NCBI GenBank assembly: GCA_013399875.1
Contig: VXAZ01003887.1
Coordinates: forward strand, 1,283,855 to 1,347,854
Length of the DNA: 64,000 nucleotides
Origin: Gymnorhina tibicen
Taxonomy: Eukaryota > Chordata > Aves > Passeriformes > Artamidae
Direction of reading: 5' to 3'
Shown here piece after piece: positions 36,828 to 47,640 of the stretch (within the stretch, counting starts at the first letter, position 1; each line of letters starts with the position of its first letter). A program made the position numbers and the translations under genes. The notes beneath the pieces are model-generated. The model ran no database searches and was not told where the DNA came from. It was given only the letters and a program-made list of their open reading frames with translations.

Positions 36828-37844
36828 GGTCAGGTTTTGGAAACAAGGAAGGTTCCGGCACTACGTGCACAAGCAAATCTGGCTCAGTCAAAGCCAAAAG
36901 CAGTAGCCAAAGAGTAGTTACCTCCTCTGCCTTTTTAAAATCTCTCTCTTCAAAATGCAACAAACCTGAAGATGTTTACAGAATCTGTGAACTTACCCTG
37001 GGCCACTGCTGAAGACTCTTGGCACTGGTATGGCCCTCATAATGGGGTACCTTATGCCCCTGTTGCCAGTGGGGTGCAATGCATCACACCTGGGTACACA
37101 ACTTCTCTTTTCATCTCACCAGCAGGAAAAGCCTTGGCATGACATAGATTGCACCCATGTGCACCTATGGTGAGCAAGTAATGTGAGTGCAAGGAGCTTG
37201 TGCAGTCAAGAAGAGCCTCTAAAGTAATACAGCCATGCCACGGGTATGTGACACCTCTGTGTTCTCATTTCAGCGCTGTGTGCCCTTCGCAGCTGCAGCC
37301 TACTTTATGTCTGGAGGTGCTAACAGAGAACTGCAAGCCAGTCTCACCAGTATGGACCCTGCTCCATATTCAGGCTAAACTCTACTGCCAGGTCTGGTTC
37401 CTGTGATACAGATGCAGGGCATCTTCAAAACCTCCAACGGACAAAGGTTAATGAGAAAACATACTGGAGACCTCACAGATACACAACCAAACACAGAAAT
37501 TTAAGCAGTGCCCAATCCACATTTCTCTTAGGCCTTCCACAGCACTGAGGATGAAGAGTCATTTCCTATCAGCAGCCTCCTCTGTGAGGTTCCTCTAACA
37601 GCAGCTCTGCTGAGCCATGGACCACCACCACTGTCAGATGGAAGCCACGGGATCCTGCAGACAAACTGCCTCTTCCCTAGGAAAGCCCCATTTCTCCAGA
37701 GGCCAGCACACTGAAAGATTTCTTATAAACCTTCTGCTTTCCAGGCTGGGCAACAGCTCTGTGCTGCATTCCTCTCCAGATGCACAAAAACTTTCTTATT
37801 TAATTAGATTTAAAGGAATTTTGGAATTTTGTTTCAGTAGGGAC
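36828..37844. other. Non-coding interval, nothing recognised
   Basis: Lies between two LINE remnants. Short frames only; no repeat or exon could be supported. Confidence 0.5.
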
Positions 37845-38400
37845 AATTAAACAAGAGCACTGTATCCTACTGCCCTCGTTCTCACTTCATCTATCTTTGT
37901 GTCACCTAGAAATTTTATCAGAAATAATTTTATATTTACTTCCATATCACTGCCAAAAATGATGAATAGCATGAGGGTTTTGACTGATCCCTGCAGAGTT
38001 ACATTAAAAAACGTTCACATTCAGTAAAGATTCCCTATTGACAACTACTTTTTGTGCTCTGTCAGTTACCTGGTTCTTAATACATTTAAGATATGCTTCA
38101 GTAAAAGTGTATAGTACTAATATTTTAATAATAATGTCATGTGGAATAAAATCAAACGCCTTACAGAAGTTAAAGTATATTATATCTACACAGTTATCTT
38201 ATCCCCCAAACTTGCAATCTTATCAGATATATCAGGTTTGTTTGACAAGACATACTCTCCAAAAAAGAATGTTGAATGGCATTAATTATATTCCCTACCT
38301 TTAATTCTCCAAATCCTCTCTCAGTTCTATTCTTTTGCCTAGGATTGATGTCAGGCTGAGCTGCTGGCAGTTACCCGGGATCTTCCTCTTGCGCACATTT
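37845..38400 (-). repeat. Old CR1-like LINE: reverse-transcriptase fragment, antisense and inactive
   Basis: On the minus strand, 38189 down to 38004 is open for 61 codons. It contains VDIIYFNFCKAFDFIPHD, the reverse-transcriptase motif-A block of CR1-type LINEs, followed by a run ending QKVVVNRES that also fits. Toward lower coordinates come GGGATCAGTC and FLGDTK (37895-37912), the equivalent of the family's FADDTK. Toward higher coordinates, CCCGGGTAACTGCC fits the start of the RT domain. The first motif-A aspartate (in the usual LDF) is asparagine here, and one aspartate of the FADD motif is lost. Several stops and frameshifts interrupt the rest. This is a dead fossil of a mobile element. 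Confidence 0.8.
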
Positions 38401-41400
38401 GCTCATTGTGAATTTACAAGAGGCTTAAGAAGTTAACAGAAGCAGACCAGAGATCTTCTGCATCAACTTCTTTTAGGCTTTTTGACCGTAAGTTACCTAT
38501 ACTCACCAGAAAATGTTTAAACAGTACCTCACTTCACCGTATCAGATTAAACTGTGGGTGCTGTGACACAACCCGTAGCTCTCCCTGGATTTCACCACGC
38601 ACAGCAGGGTCAGTGCATGGACAGAGACTGACCAGACAGAGACTGACCAGCCAAAGACCAAGAAGGCACAGATGAGTTTGGTGGAAAAAGGACAGCGCTC
38701 CAAGGAGTCTGCTCACACTGAGCAGGTCCCTTCATTTTAAGAAATGCTCTGCCTTGCTCCCAACCCTTCCCTGTCAGTCAACTCAGTCTGCAGCCAGGCT
38801 TACATTTCACACCAACACTAAACTGTCTCACAGAAATCCTTCTGAATTCTTTCTGGGAAAGAAAATATTGCCATCAGCTTTGGGTAGGAATCTCCAGCCA
38901 TTCTAACAGATGGTGACCTTGCTGCAACTTTCTGTGTTTTATCACCTCTCATTCAGCAATAGCCACGCAATCTACCAGGCAGGAAGCCTTCAGTGCTGTG
39001 GAGACTGCCACAAAATGTCCTGCTGCACGTCTTCAGCAATGCAAGACATGGCTGTCCTATAAGCTTTGTACCACCCAACTGTACCAAATCCAGATCTGTG
39101 TCTTCAAGTCACCAAGTCCACACAGAACAGGCCCAAGCTGTCTCCAGTATCTCCAGCAGTGCCCAAATGATGACTGTGACTAGCAGTTTGAGTCTTCAAG
39201 CACAGTAGAGCTTTCTATTGAGTTGGGAAAGCAGTGCAGGAAACAGCACTTCCCTGGGAGCTGGACTGAGTCTGGGTATAACCTCCTAGGAATTAAGGGA
39301 ATCTTATCTAATAAGACATAAAATAACACACAAAATTTACCTACCACAACAGATCCTAGTAGTGCATCTTCAAAAAGGACCTGACAGATCAATGCATTTT
39401 GCTGAAAAGCCCTCCACTATTAAAGGATAATTCATCTGACATAAGGAGGTGGTGCTCCAGATAGCTGGAACACACACCAGAGAGGGAGCTTTACAAATAC
39501 CATCCAAGGCAATACAGAACCAGCGTGTTTGCTCCAGTCAGTGTTGTTAAAATGGGAGAAAATTACGTGTTTAAATAAAACTCTTGTAGCAGGAGGTACA
39601 GCAGCAGATCAGTGAGAAGCATTAAACACGCTTATTCCACTTCACCCATTAACTATTTTTAATTTTTAAGCAAGTTATTAGAGCTACTATAATATTATAA
39701 ATATTGAATTACTCATTCAAAAAGATTAAATGATCTCAAAAAAAAGAAGATATTCTTGTTGCTGCTTTAGTGGCTCTTTGCGATCGGCTACCTTGCTCCT
39801 CTATCCTTCCACACTTCTCCAGGACGCTGTCACGGATTGTACTGGCTGCCCTCAATTCCTTTTCATCCTACGGGACAGGAGAAATACCCAGCATCGAGCA
39901 GAATCAAGCTCTGACCATATCCTAGTAAAAGAACACTGTGAGCCTGTTTTGGTGTTACACCTGCGATCTGCATCACATAATCCAAGATGCTGCAAAGTGC
40001 TGACCTCTGCCTCTCACTGCACTGGTCACCTGGGCTCCAGGGGAGAGGCAGAACAACATTCCTAGAGGCAATCATCTCGGCAGAAGCCCTCCTTTGGCTG
40101 AGCCAGTTTGTACCCTGAGTGCTCATTTCTTTCTGGGGACTATGAAGGGGTGCTGCCTGCGTGCCTGGGTGCGTGCACCCACACCCACCAGCCAGGTGAG
40201 TCCCACTGCACAGGACGGACAGCTGGGCTGGAACACTTCCAACATCTGTAATAAAGACTCTAAGCTAACAGCTTACCTGCACCTACTACAAGGTAGTTTC
40301 TTATCATATAAATCCATTTAAGATGGGAAATGGTCCTTTCTGGTTTGTGTTTATAGAACATGGAGTAAAGGCAGGATAACAGGTCATAACCAGGTTCACC
40401 AGGAGTCTTCACAGTACAGATTAATGATGTACTCGTTAGGACCAGCACTGGTAAGGGTGAGCATACTTCCCTGCCCAGACCCCGACTGCCAATCTTTTCT
40501 GTATGCAGCACCCTCCCATTTGACTCCTCAGTGAAGGCAGAAAAAAAAAAAGTTGATCTAACCATGGGAAGGAAAGTCTTTCCTTTCACCTTTCCTGAAA
40601 CGGGAACCCATAAGCAGTAAATAATTATCTCTGTCAAAAGGAGTAGGACCCACACTGCTGAATTTGGCTAAAGAGATGACAAAGACACAAATCTCATAAT
40701 TAGGAATGAATATGACAAGATTTGGGCTCAGACTAGGACATGAACCACTTGTTCCCTGATCACACTTTCAACTGCAAGAAATGTTTCTCCCCAACAACCC
40801 ATGAATCACTCAATTAAAATCTTAATATGTAGCATTTTGCTGTTATCCAGGCTCCTGTCTGGTAAACATGTTAGTTTTCCATAGTCCCTATTCGTTTCCC
40901 AACAAATAAGCACACCAGCGTTCTGAAAACCTTCCTTCTTTTGAACTTCAGGCATCCAACGCCCCACTTCCAGGTACTTTCCTCTGCCACCCTGTACACA
41001 GTCATTTTAGAAACAGCACAGACAAAACCAACAGCTGTCACTGAACAAAGCTCCACCATCCAGGTGATGGAAGTTATCAATCTAGAGTTGAAGGACTTTA
41101 AGAAAATGAGTAAGAAAGAATTCTTGCAAGGTGGAAGAACAAAGAGACAGAACAGCAGCTTTTCAAGCAAGAGCCACACACTATATGCTTCAGGAAATAA
41201 CAAGTTCTATAGCCAGTTGATAAACAGCTTGCCATCAGAAAGTGCATTTGAAGTGACACATAATTGCCACATATAAAAGCCCGGAGTAAGCAAGAGCCAT
41301 GTTGCCCTCCCACATGCAGCTCAGTGCTGCTGTGAGTTCTCCCTGCCTGCCCATACAAATACCATCTCTCAGAGGCAGTCCCTGCTCCCCTAAGGTCAGG

Positions 41401-41737
41401 GGCACGTGGACCAAGTCATCCCAGGACACAGGTGCAAGAAACAGCTTCACAGCAGCTGCATGCCCACCAACAGCTGCGCCGGGGGGGCGATGGAGGGAGC
41501 AACACAGATGAAGCAGAGCAATGTTTCTTGGGTTGGGCAGATTTCTCTCTTTCAGTTTAAGAGGCTGCAAAATTTTTTCCCTTTAGAAGAACTGGTGCTT
41601 TCCCTGGTAACCCCTTTTATATTTCTATATCCTAATTTGCAGTGGTCAAAGAACCTGATACAACAGCACCTACGCCAGCATAGCCCTTTTTGCCTTCCTC
41701 AGATTCCCAGGTCCTGCACTCTCAACATCACTCACAC
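38401..41737. other. Non-coding interval, nothing recognised
   Basis: Chance frames up to 131 codons (minus, 40260-40655) with no recognisable domain. No transposon family was identified. Confidence 0.45.
38621..38650 (+). repeat. 15-bp perfect tandem duplication
   Basis: ACAGAGACTGACCAG occurs twice in tandem without mismatch. Confidence 0.95.
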
Positions 41738-41810
41738 AGGTCCAGATCCAGCACAGCACACGCTCAAGTTTCAACCTGTCAAGAAGTTCATTAGTTTCAA
41801 CAGGCCTATA
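41738..41810. repeat. Ancient amniote palindromic repeat, copy 5
   Basis: AGGTCCAGATCCAGCACAGC, then ACACGCTCAAGTTTCAACC, then TTCATTAGTTTCAACAGGCCT. This follows the order of the reptile/bird element with 'gatcctgcaaagc', 'cttaagcatgtgcttaacttt' and 'ttgaagtcaatggg' segments. Confidence 0.5.
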
Positions 41811-42540
41811 GAAAGATTTAAAGTCAAGTACATTCGTAACTGCTTTCCTGAATCAAACCCTAAGTAAAAAGCTTGTCAACATAAATAAAGGCACCAGAGG
41901 CAGACCATGAAAGATATCTGTGATTACACAGGTAGGATTTTGTGTGAGCTTTTCAGCAGGATTTAGTCCAACCATTGTAAATGTGCAAGGATTTTAAATT
42001 CATCCTTGAGAACAAGATTGACACATCTCCTAAAGGAATCCAAATAGTGAATAAATGCATCCGATAATATTTAAATATTCCATAAAATTAAGGAGACACC
42101 ATCAAGTCCTATTTGGCATCAAAATGTTGGCTTTGCACAACACTCTTCAAAGAGCCCTCTGATTCCTCCAAAGGCTTCTTAGGCTGCAACCCAACAGTGC
42201 CTGACCCACTGTGTGTATGGCCAGGTGTCCTAATGCTGATCAACCACAGGACCGGGAAGCACAGCCAATGTGGAGGTCAGACCTGGCCATGCCAGCTGAG
42301 CCCAATTCAGGAACAAAAGAAACTACCAAAGAGAGAGAGGTCAGTGACACATAAAGCATTTGCTGAGCTCCTACAGCCCATGGTTTTATTTGTTACTGCA
42401 AATAAGGACCTTTCTGAAAAGGAGGGAGAGATTCTGCTGGCAATATGGCTTTAAGAGCTGACGGAGGGGAAGAGCAATACCATCAATTTGAACAACCTCA
42501 CAGCACCTGCTCCCAAACCAACATGATGTAGTCAACCGAA
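41811..42540. other. Non-coding interval, nothing recognised
   Basis: AT-rich. It holds a 113-codon plus frame (42113-42454) without a recognisable domain. Confidence 0.5.
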
Positions 42541-42549
42541 TTAACAGTT

Positions 42550-42726
42550 TTAACGAGGATGGCACGAAATGCATTTTCTCCAGCCCCGGCACAAGAGCCG
42601 ACCATTGAGAGAGGCGACATGCCCCCAGCAGCTGAGCCCGTGCCCGTCCCCTGCGTGCGCAGCGGATGCGGTACCGTGAATATACTGTAGCTCAGCTAAA
42701 AGCGGAGCGGGTGGCAGGACATCCAT
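42550..42726 (-). CDS. Speculative first coding exon, unknown protein
   Basis: From the ATG at 42726-42724 the minus strand is open for 58 codons, beginning MDVLPPAPLLAELQYIHG. The frame is also open upstream to 42843, so the ATG choice rests only on its place just after the X-box and on its purine at -3 and G at +4 (AAGATGG). A possible splice donor, ACG/GTACCG, follows codon 17; it is weak. The codons are GC-rich as expected in a CpG patch. I do not recognise the protein and see no convincing second exon downstream on this strand. It may simply be a chance frame in the 5' part of a promoter. Confidence 0.15.
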   Translation of the reverse strand: MDVLPPAPLLAELQYIHGTASAAHAGDGHGLSCWGHVASLNGRLLCRGWRKCISCHPR

Positions 42727-42740
42727 CTTCCTCCAGGAAG

Positions 42741-42753
42741 GTTGCTGGGCAAC
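42741..42753 (-). promoter_or_regulatory. RFX X-box motif
   Basis: The minus strand reads GTTGCCCAGCAAC, an exact fit to the consensus GTNRCC, 0-3 spacer bases, RGYAAC, with a one-base spacer. By chance, such a match is expected now and then in 64 kb. Its position inside the CpG patch makes it more credible. Confidence 0.5.
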
Positions 42754-42800
42754 TGGCAAGCTTTCGGCTGGGCGCTGACGTCTGCGCGCACACACGCACC

Positions 42801-43339
42801 TCCTCCATCTCTTGCAACTAACTTGATTTTGATGGATTAACATAAGATGAAAATCTACTGAGCTTTTCTCTCTCTCCCCAACACACAGGGTTCATTAAGA
42901 TACAAAGGAAAATACGATAAAGCATCGACTTATAATGCATGCAGAAGATCATGCAAAGGCCAACCAATGCGGACACTAATGATATCAATCTTCTGAAGTG
43001 ATCCCTTATTTTATGGTAGAGAAAAATATGTTTAGTTTGTAAAAATCTCATTAAAATAATAATAAAAAGCACAACACACACCCAAACTGTGATTCTCTTG
43101 CATTCTTTTCTCTTTTACATCCTTCAGAAATGCTGTCTATTTTTTCACTGCTCCTTGTCATACGATGTTTTAAGATTATTTCCCCTCACCTGCTGGAGAC
43201 ACACCACTGGGACACCGAAGTTCCCTCTAATCCCATCCAGCCAGGCATTTATACCACTCTTATTAGCTTGGTATCCCAGTACCCTACTGAGCTGCATTAT
43301 CATTAATTGTTTCTCAAGTGTTAGCCACAGGCTCAGCTT
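42801..43339. other. Non-coding interval, nothing recognised
   Basis: AT-rich right flank of the CpG patch. A 164-codon plus frame begins at 43089 and runs into the SINE/LINE tail at 43340, which argues that it is chance. Confidence 0.45.
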
Positions 43340-43420
43340 TACACAGTACAAAGCAAAGATGCGATCCCTGCCCCGAGGAGTTTTACATGCTAAACAGATG
43401 GTTAATGACAGCAGCGTAAT
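43340..43420 (+). repeat. L2/MIR-type tail fragment
   Basis: ACAGTACAAAGCAAAGATGC, then GATCCCTGCCCCGAGGAG, then TTTACATGCTAAACAGATGG. These follow the common amniote tail order of 'cagtccctgccccaaagagcttacaatctaaatag'. Confidence 0.45.
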
Positions 43421-44075
43421 GACAGCCTTTGGACTGGCAGGGGATAACATTTATGGAACAGGGAATAAATTAGCTGGGATTCATGACAAACTGCACTTGC
43501 TTTTCCCAGAGAAAATCTGGGGGAGACTGTTCTCCATGATAACCTGGAAATGTGTACTGGGCTTGAGACCCAAAAAATCATAACCTCAGTAATTTTTGCA
43601 AATGAAAACCTTTATTCTAACAGAAATTTTTTACTGAAAAACTGATCAACCTTCTTTCACCAAACACGCACAGGGTGTTTTGTCAGAAAGGAGGAGAATT
43701 TTAACTAAACAAAAAAAATTAATGTTAAAAAAATAAAACATAAAATGTTTTAGTAACCCCTGAGTTTAAAAAAGTTCTTTAAAAAAAATATGAAAAGGCA
43801 AAATGGAAAATAACTTTAATGCTGAATGGGAATCAGAGGTTAAGGTGTCAGGCCATGCCACTGGGTGAATGCCGTGCTGAGGATACAGTGACACACAAGG
43901 CTTTGGGAAGGTACAACTAAAGAGCTGAGCACAACATAGTAGCTTTAAGGACAAGAAACTCAGACCTGCGAGGCCGGTGAAGGAAGCTGATGAAGATACC
44001 CCTCCACACATGCATTATTTCTTTCTCCGAGATCAGCATCACTTGCAGTGCAAGCTCCCCCAGGCAGCAGCAGGG
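43421..44075. other. Non-coding interval, nothing recognised
   Basis: A/T-rich with several A-runs at 43650-43800. No exon or repeat could be supported. Confidence 0.5.
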
Positions 44076-44234
44076 ACAGTGCTGCTGGGGGACATGAACA
44101 CCCACCACCCAGGCTGGGACCACCAGTGGGGACAGGGCTGGAAGCTGCTGGGTGGCATCTCCCACTGCCTGCCTGACAGCAGGGTGTTGAGCTCAACTAA
44201 TTCCAATTCACTGGGGCATTTCTTGTGCTCCTAA
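44076..44234 (+). pseudogene. Possible LINE endonuclease remnant (GDMNTHHPGW motif)
   Basis: The plus frame from 43977 to 44234 contains TVLLGDMNTHHPGWD at 44076-44120. In apurinic-type (DNase I-like) endonuclease domains of LINEs a strand ends in GDFN or GDMN, often followed by HHP and W, which this resembles strongly. The following residues, with a late LL and Leu/Ser-rich stretch, are compatible with the end of that domain but not diagnostic. No reverse transcriptase lies nearby on the same strand. It could be a decayed piece of a LINE family other than CR1, or a coincidence in a 15-residue match. Confidence 0.3.
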
Positions 44235-45684
44235 CATCTGGCTGAGACAGGGCTCAAAACAGCATTTCTGTACTCCTGGCCAGCCCATGTTATTGGTTTC
44301 AATATTCATATGAGAGGATGGATAGCTCAAAGACCACAAACTCACAGAGCCCAACTTCTGGAGTGCCCCATGCTCAGTGATGCACGTGGGTGGGACAAGC
44401 AAGGCCAGGGACGGCTTGAAATCTTCTGATGTAACAGAATTCAGCCTGTTGTGTTTTACTGCTACTGACATTGGTGTTATTATCTTCAGTGCTAGAAAGC
44501 TGTTCATAATTTGGGTAACACATTGCATGAAGTACAGGGTATGTCTGTATGATTTCTACAAGTCTATTCTTGATTTTACAGTGTAAGTACATAAAAATAT
44601 TTTTTCTACTCTGTTTTGCAGTGTAATGCATGGTTGATTTTTTTTTTCTCTCAGTCTTATTGTGACCTTCTGGTATTGGGCAGGCTGCACCAAAGAGACT
44701 TCCCCACACAACAGTCCTTTCCTGCATTCTAGAAACACATTTCCAGTTTTTCACTTGACAATAACTCACTCTGAATTCCCCTGTGAACTTCACAGATCTT
44801 TAGAGGAGCTGTGACTACAGAAAAGGCTTCTCTTGGATGGTGGAAGATGTAGGTCCAGCCACCTTTCAGTTTCATTTCCCAGTTCTAGTCCTCCAAGTAA
44901 CATTTGAGAAGGCTATTAAAAGATGAGGTTCCTTTTCCCTTTCCAACTCAAGTATTTAAGATCTTGCAGCTCATTGAAAGCCACAAAAACTCAAACATTT
45001 CTGCCATTTCTAAACAGGTCTGTATTATTTCTATGTCGGCAGCTAAAAGTTTGCATGCAGGTAAAATACCTCCAAAAACAATGCCACAAAAAATAAATCC
45101 TCAGCAATTACACGAAGACCAAGAAAGGTATAACCACTGAGCATCTAAATAAGGAGACAATAGAATCTTCAGCCCAGTTGGATAAATACCTTTAAAAGTC
45201 ACAGTAACTTCAATGCAAATTTAACTTAGAACAGCTCTGAGATAATCTAAAAATGCATTTGTGAACAGAATAATTGATAAGACTCTTGGGTCCTTATTTC
45301 TGTATGCTCACATAATGGCAATTAAAGCTAAGCACCTTTGAATGGCCTCTAAACAAGCACATGGAAATCCAGGAGAAGAATTTGAGTGGGGATTATGCAT
45401 TAACCTAATGTTCATAATCATGCTCAGAGTTTCTCTTTCAAAGCTTGAAACAGAAATGTTAATAATCTCAGGCAACTAAAAAACCTTAAGCTATTGCAAA
45501 AGGCAACTTTTGAATCAAGTACATAATAGGTAATAAAACTTCAAAGGCTTCATCACTCGCTGCAATTAAAATGTCCAACACAGATTTTTAAATAGCCTTC
45601 TCATGTCTAAGGAAACTTTTTTCCTCCAAGTAAATAACTGAACTCAGGTGAGCATCAGATTTTTTTTTTTTAGGAATAAACATA
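44235..45684. other. Non-coding interval, nothing recognised
   Basis: Includes a 139-codon minus frame (44374-44793) without recognisable domain and AT-rich DNA after 44.9 kb. Confidence 0.45.
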
Positions 45685-45740
45685 GGCTTTCATCTGTGGT
45701 GCAGTGAAAAGAGCACAGCGTCGTAGACCAAAGCAGCAAT
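45685..45740 (+). repeat. Possible MIR head
   Basis: TCTGTGGTGCAGTGAAAAGA followed by GCACAGCGTCGTAGACC resembles the tRNA-related start of a MIR/CORE-SINE. The body downstream is not recognisable. Confidence 0.35.
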
Positions 45741-47386
45741 CAAAGCCAGTTTCATCTTACCTAATTTTGTTCTTTAAGGGTTCAAAGTATCAATACTCCT
45801 CTTAAAAATCTTCAAGTATGAACAGTGAACACAAAACAATGAACAACTTACATGAGAGAGTAACAAGAAGAATCTAGGAAAAAAATAGTGCCCTCTCCCC
45901 AATTTCCACACAACTAACTGGAAATCTTCCATATTTTGGAAGAAGAGAGGATGTCTGTCTAGAGCATGATGACAGATATAAGCCACAGACAGGAGCACAC
46001 TCCAACAATTTCTCCCTAGGTTGCCTAGAAGAGGCAAAAAAAAAATTGAAAAGGAACATCCTTTTGTAGCTGTGGTTTTACAATGAACTGCCAAACAAAA
46101 AGCAAGCGGGCAACTCCCTGTCAGATTTGACAGAACACCCTTAAGTCTTAGTCTCATCACCACAACTGCCAATTACACAGTCCTCAGTACTGCAACCAAA
46201 ATGCATTGACTCCTGTGAACCCAGGCAGGCAAAATCACCTTGTTTGACTGCAGTCTCCAAGCTGCAGAAGCAGAGGATGCATCCATGTGGTGGGAATGCT
46301 TTGTGATTGCCTTACCCTATGACTGGGAACAACTGCAGCACGGCAGCAGGTCTTGAAGAGCAAGTTGGTAACGTGTAGGCCCACAAAAAATCCGTGATGG
46401 ATGTTCCTTTCACAATACACAAAGAAATCACAGCAGAGCAGATGAACGAGCAGAAATTTTGTAATGAAATCAAATTACATAAAATACAAACGGCATGGTA
46501 TTTATGGCAGGAAGTCACCTACATTCGCCTAAAGGACTTATTTAAGAGTGGTCCTACTAACAGCTGAACTAGCTTGAAGTCTTACACTCAAACAACACAG
46601 TTTAGGCATTACTTATTTCCACTCAACAGTTTCAAAAACCTGCTCTTCTGTAGCACAAATCTGAAGAACTGAAGGGAAAAAAGAGTCCCAAACACCACAT
46701 CTAAAATCACTTCAGCTTATTTGATGCCTTTAAATTTTATAGGAAAAAACCCAAGCTTATTTCCAAATCACTTTGCATTTAGTAAACTTTAAGTATTTCA
46801 GACAAGGTCAATTTTATCCCTTGTAACCTGATCAAAAATAAAACAGAATCAAACTGATGCTCTTGTTTTCAAAGACTGAAATCTGAGCATGATCATTTCC
46901 TTTCTTTCATTAGCAAAAGAATGCATGCATGGGACATAGGATGAAAATATAACAATGCTTAGATTTGGGGAGAAAACAAGAACAAAACCAGGGCAACAGG
47001 AGCAATCAAAAGATCAAAATTAGAGAACTACATTCCTGTGGCCTGACAGAGTCTTTTACAGAGTATCTAACAGAGCTGATGAGGCCAACCTACCACAGAT
47101 GATCTCAGCATCCTCAAAAGTCATTGAGATCCTTCATTAGGAGCAGAATTTTATCCCAGTCTCTGATAATTACCATCTTCTTTACAGATGGCCTGAACAG
47201 AGGTTCACATTGCTACCCTATCTCCTCAAATGCTAGTTCAGCTAGAAAAAAATGCATGGACAAATAAAACCTGAAAGCAAAACCTCCCATGGCCAGAAGA
47301 CCCAACAGTCCCAACAGTTCCCAAATGTGCTCCTTTCCATTTCGGCTGAGTAGAGCAATGGCTTGTGAGTGATCGCAGCCACTTAC
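45741..47386. other. Non-coding interval, nothing recognised
   Basis: AT-rich. The 132-codon minus frame at 45774-46172 is leucine/cysteine-rich without recognisable domain. Confidence 0.45.
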
Positions 47387-47640
47387 CTGGACACACAGGA
47401 TTTTCAACGGGTTTGTGCTCCAGCTTTAATCGTGGACTTCTGGAAATCCCTGTTTTGCCCCAGATCGGAAAATCAGAGCACGTTGTGTGCCCCACCAGCA
47501 TGGACCTGCCTCCAGCTGCAAGCAGCTTCCTGAGAAAAGGACAAGTCTTGCAATGCCAACTCTTCACAAACACCCAGCACATCTGGATTTTGCTCCAGGT
47601 GTGCCACAGCCTGCTCCACCTGGAGAATTATGATCCCCAT
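47387..47640 (-). other. Candidate minus-strand exon, uncertain
   Basis: A near-ideal donor, CCAG/GTAAGT, places an exon end at 47387. Upstream on the minus strand, a pyrimidine-containing CCCTTATGCAG could serve as an acceptor, near 47642. Between them, one frame reads QMGIIILQVEQAVAHLEQNPDVLG, which looks amphipathic, but it stops at 47473. The frame that reaches the donor is a different one. The segment would therefore be a frameshifted or non-coding exon. I do not recognise a family. Confidence 0.2.

Larger units (their letters stand above)
42541..42800. promoter_or_regulatory. CpG-rich patch with X-box and CRE-like site, candidate promoter
   Basis: I count about 20 CpG dinucleotides in 260 bp, sharply set off from AT-rich DNA on both sides. 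The patch holds a perfect RFX X-box on the minus strand (42741-42753), and a CRE-like TGACGTCT at 42776-42783 followed by GCGCGCACACACGCAC. RFX X-boxes in CpG-rich promoters are typical of cilia genes. A possible minus-strand start codon lies 15 bp downstream of the X-box. A bidirectional promoter is also possible. No gene product is recognised, so the gene served is unknown. Confidence 0.45.

Noticed and set aside
40155..40203. CAG/GTGAGT splice-donor-like site on the plus strand
   Set aside because: Such sites occur often by chance in 64 kb, and no coding-like exon precedes it.
43089..43583. 164-codon plus-strand frame starting with a hydrophobic stretch
   Set aside because: It resembles a signal peptide only because of T-rich DNA, and its second half crosses an L2/MIR-type tail.
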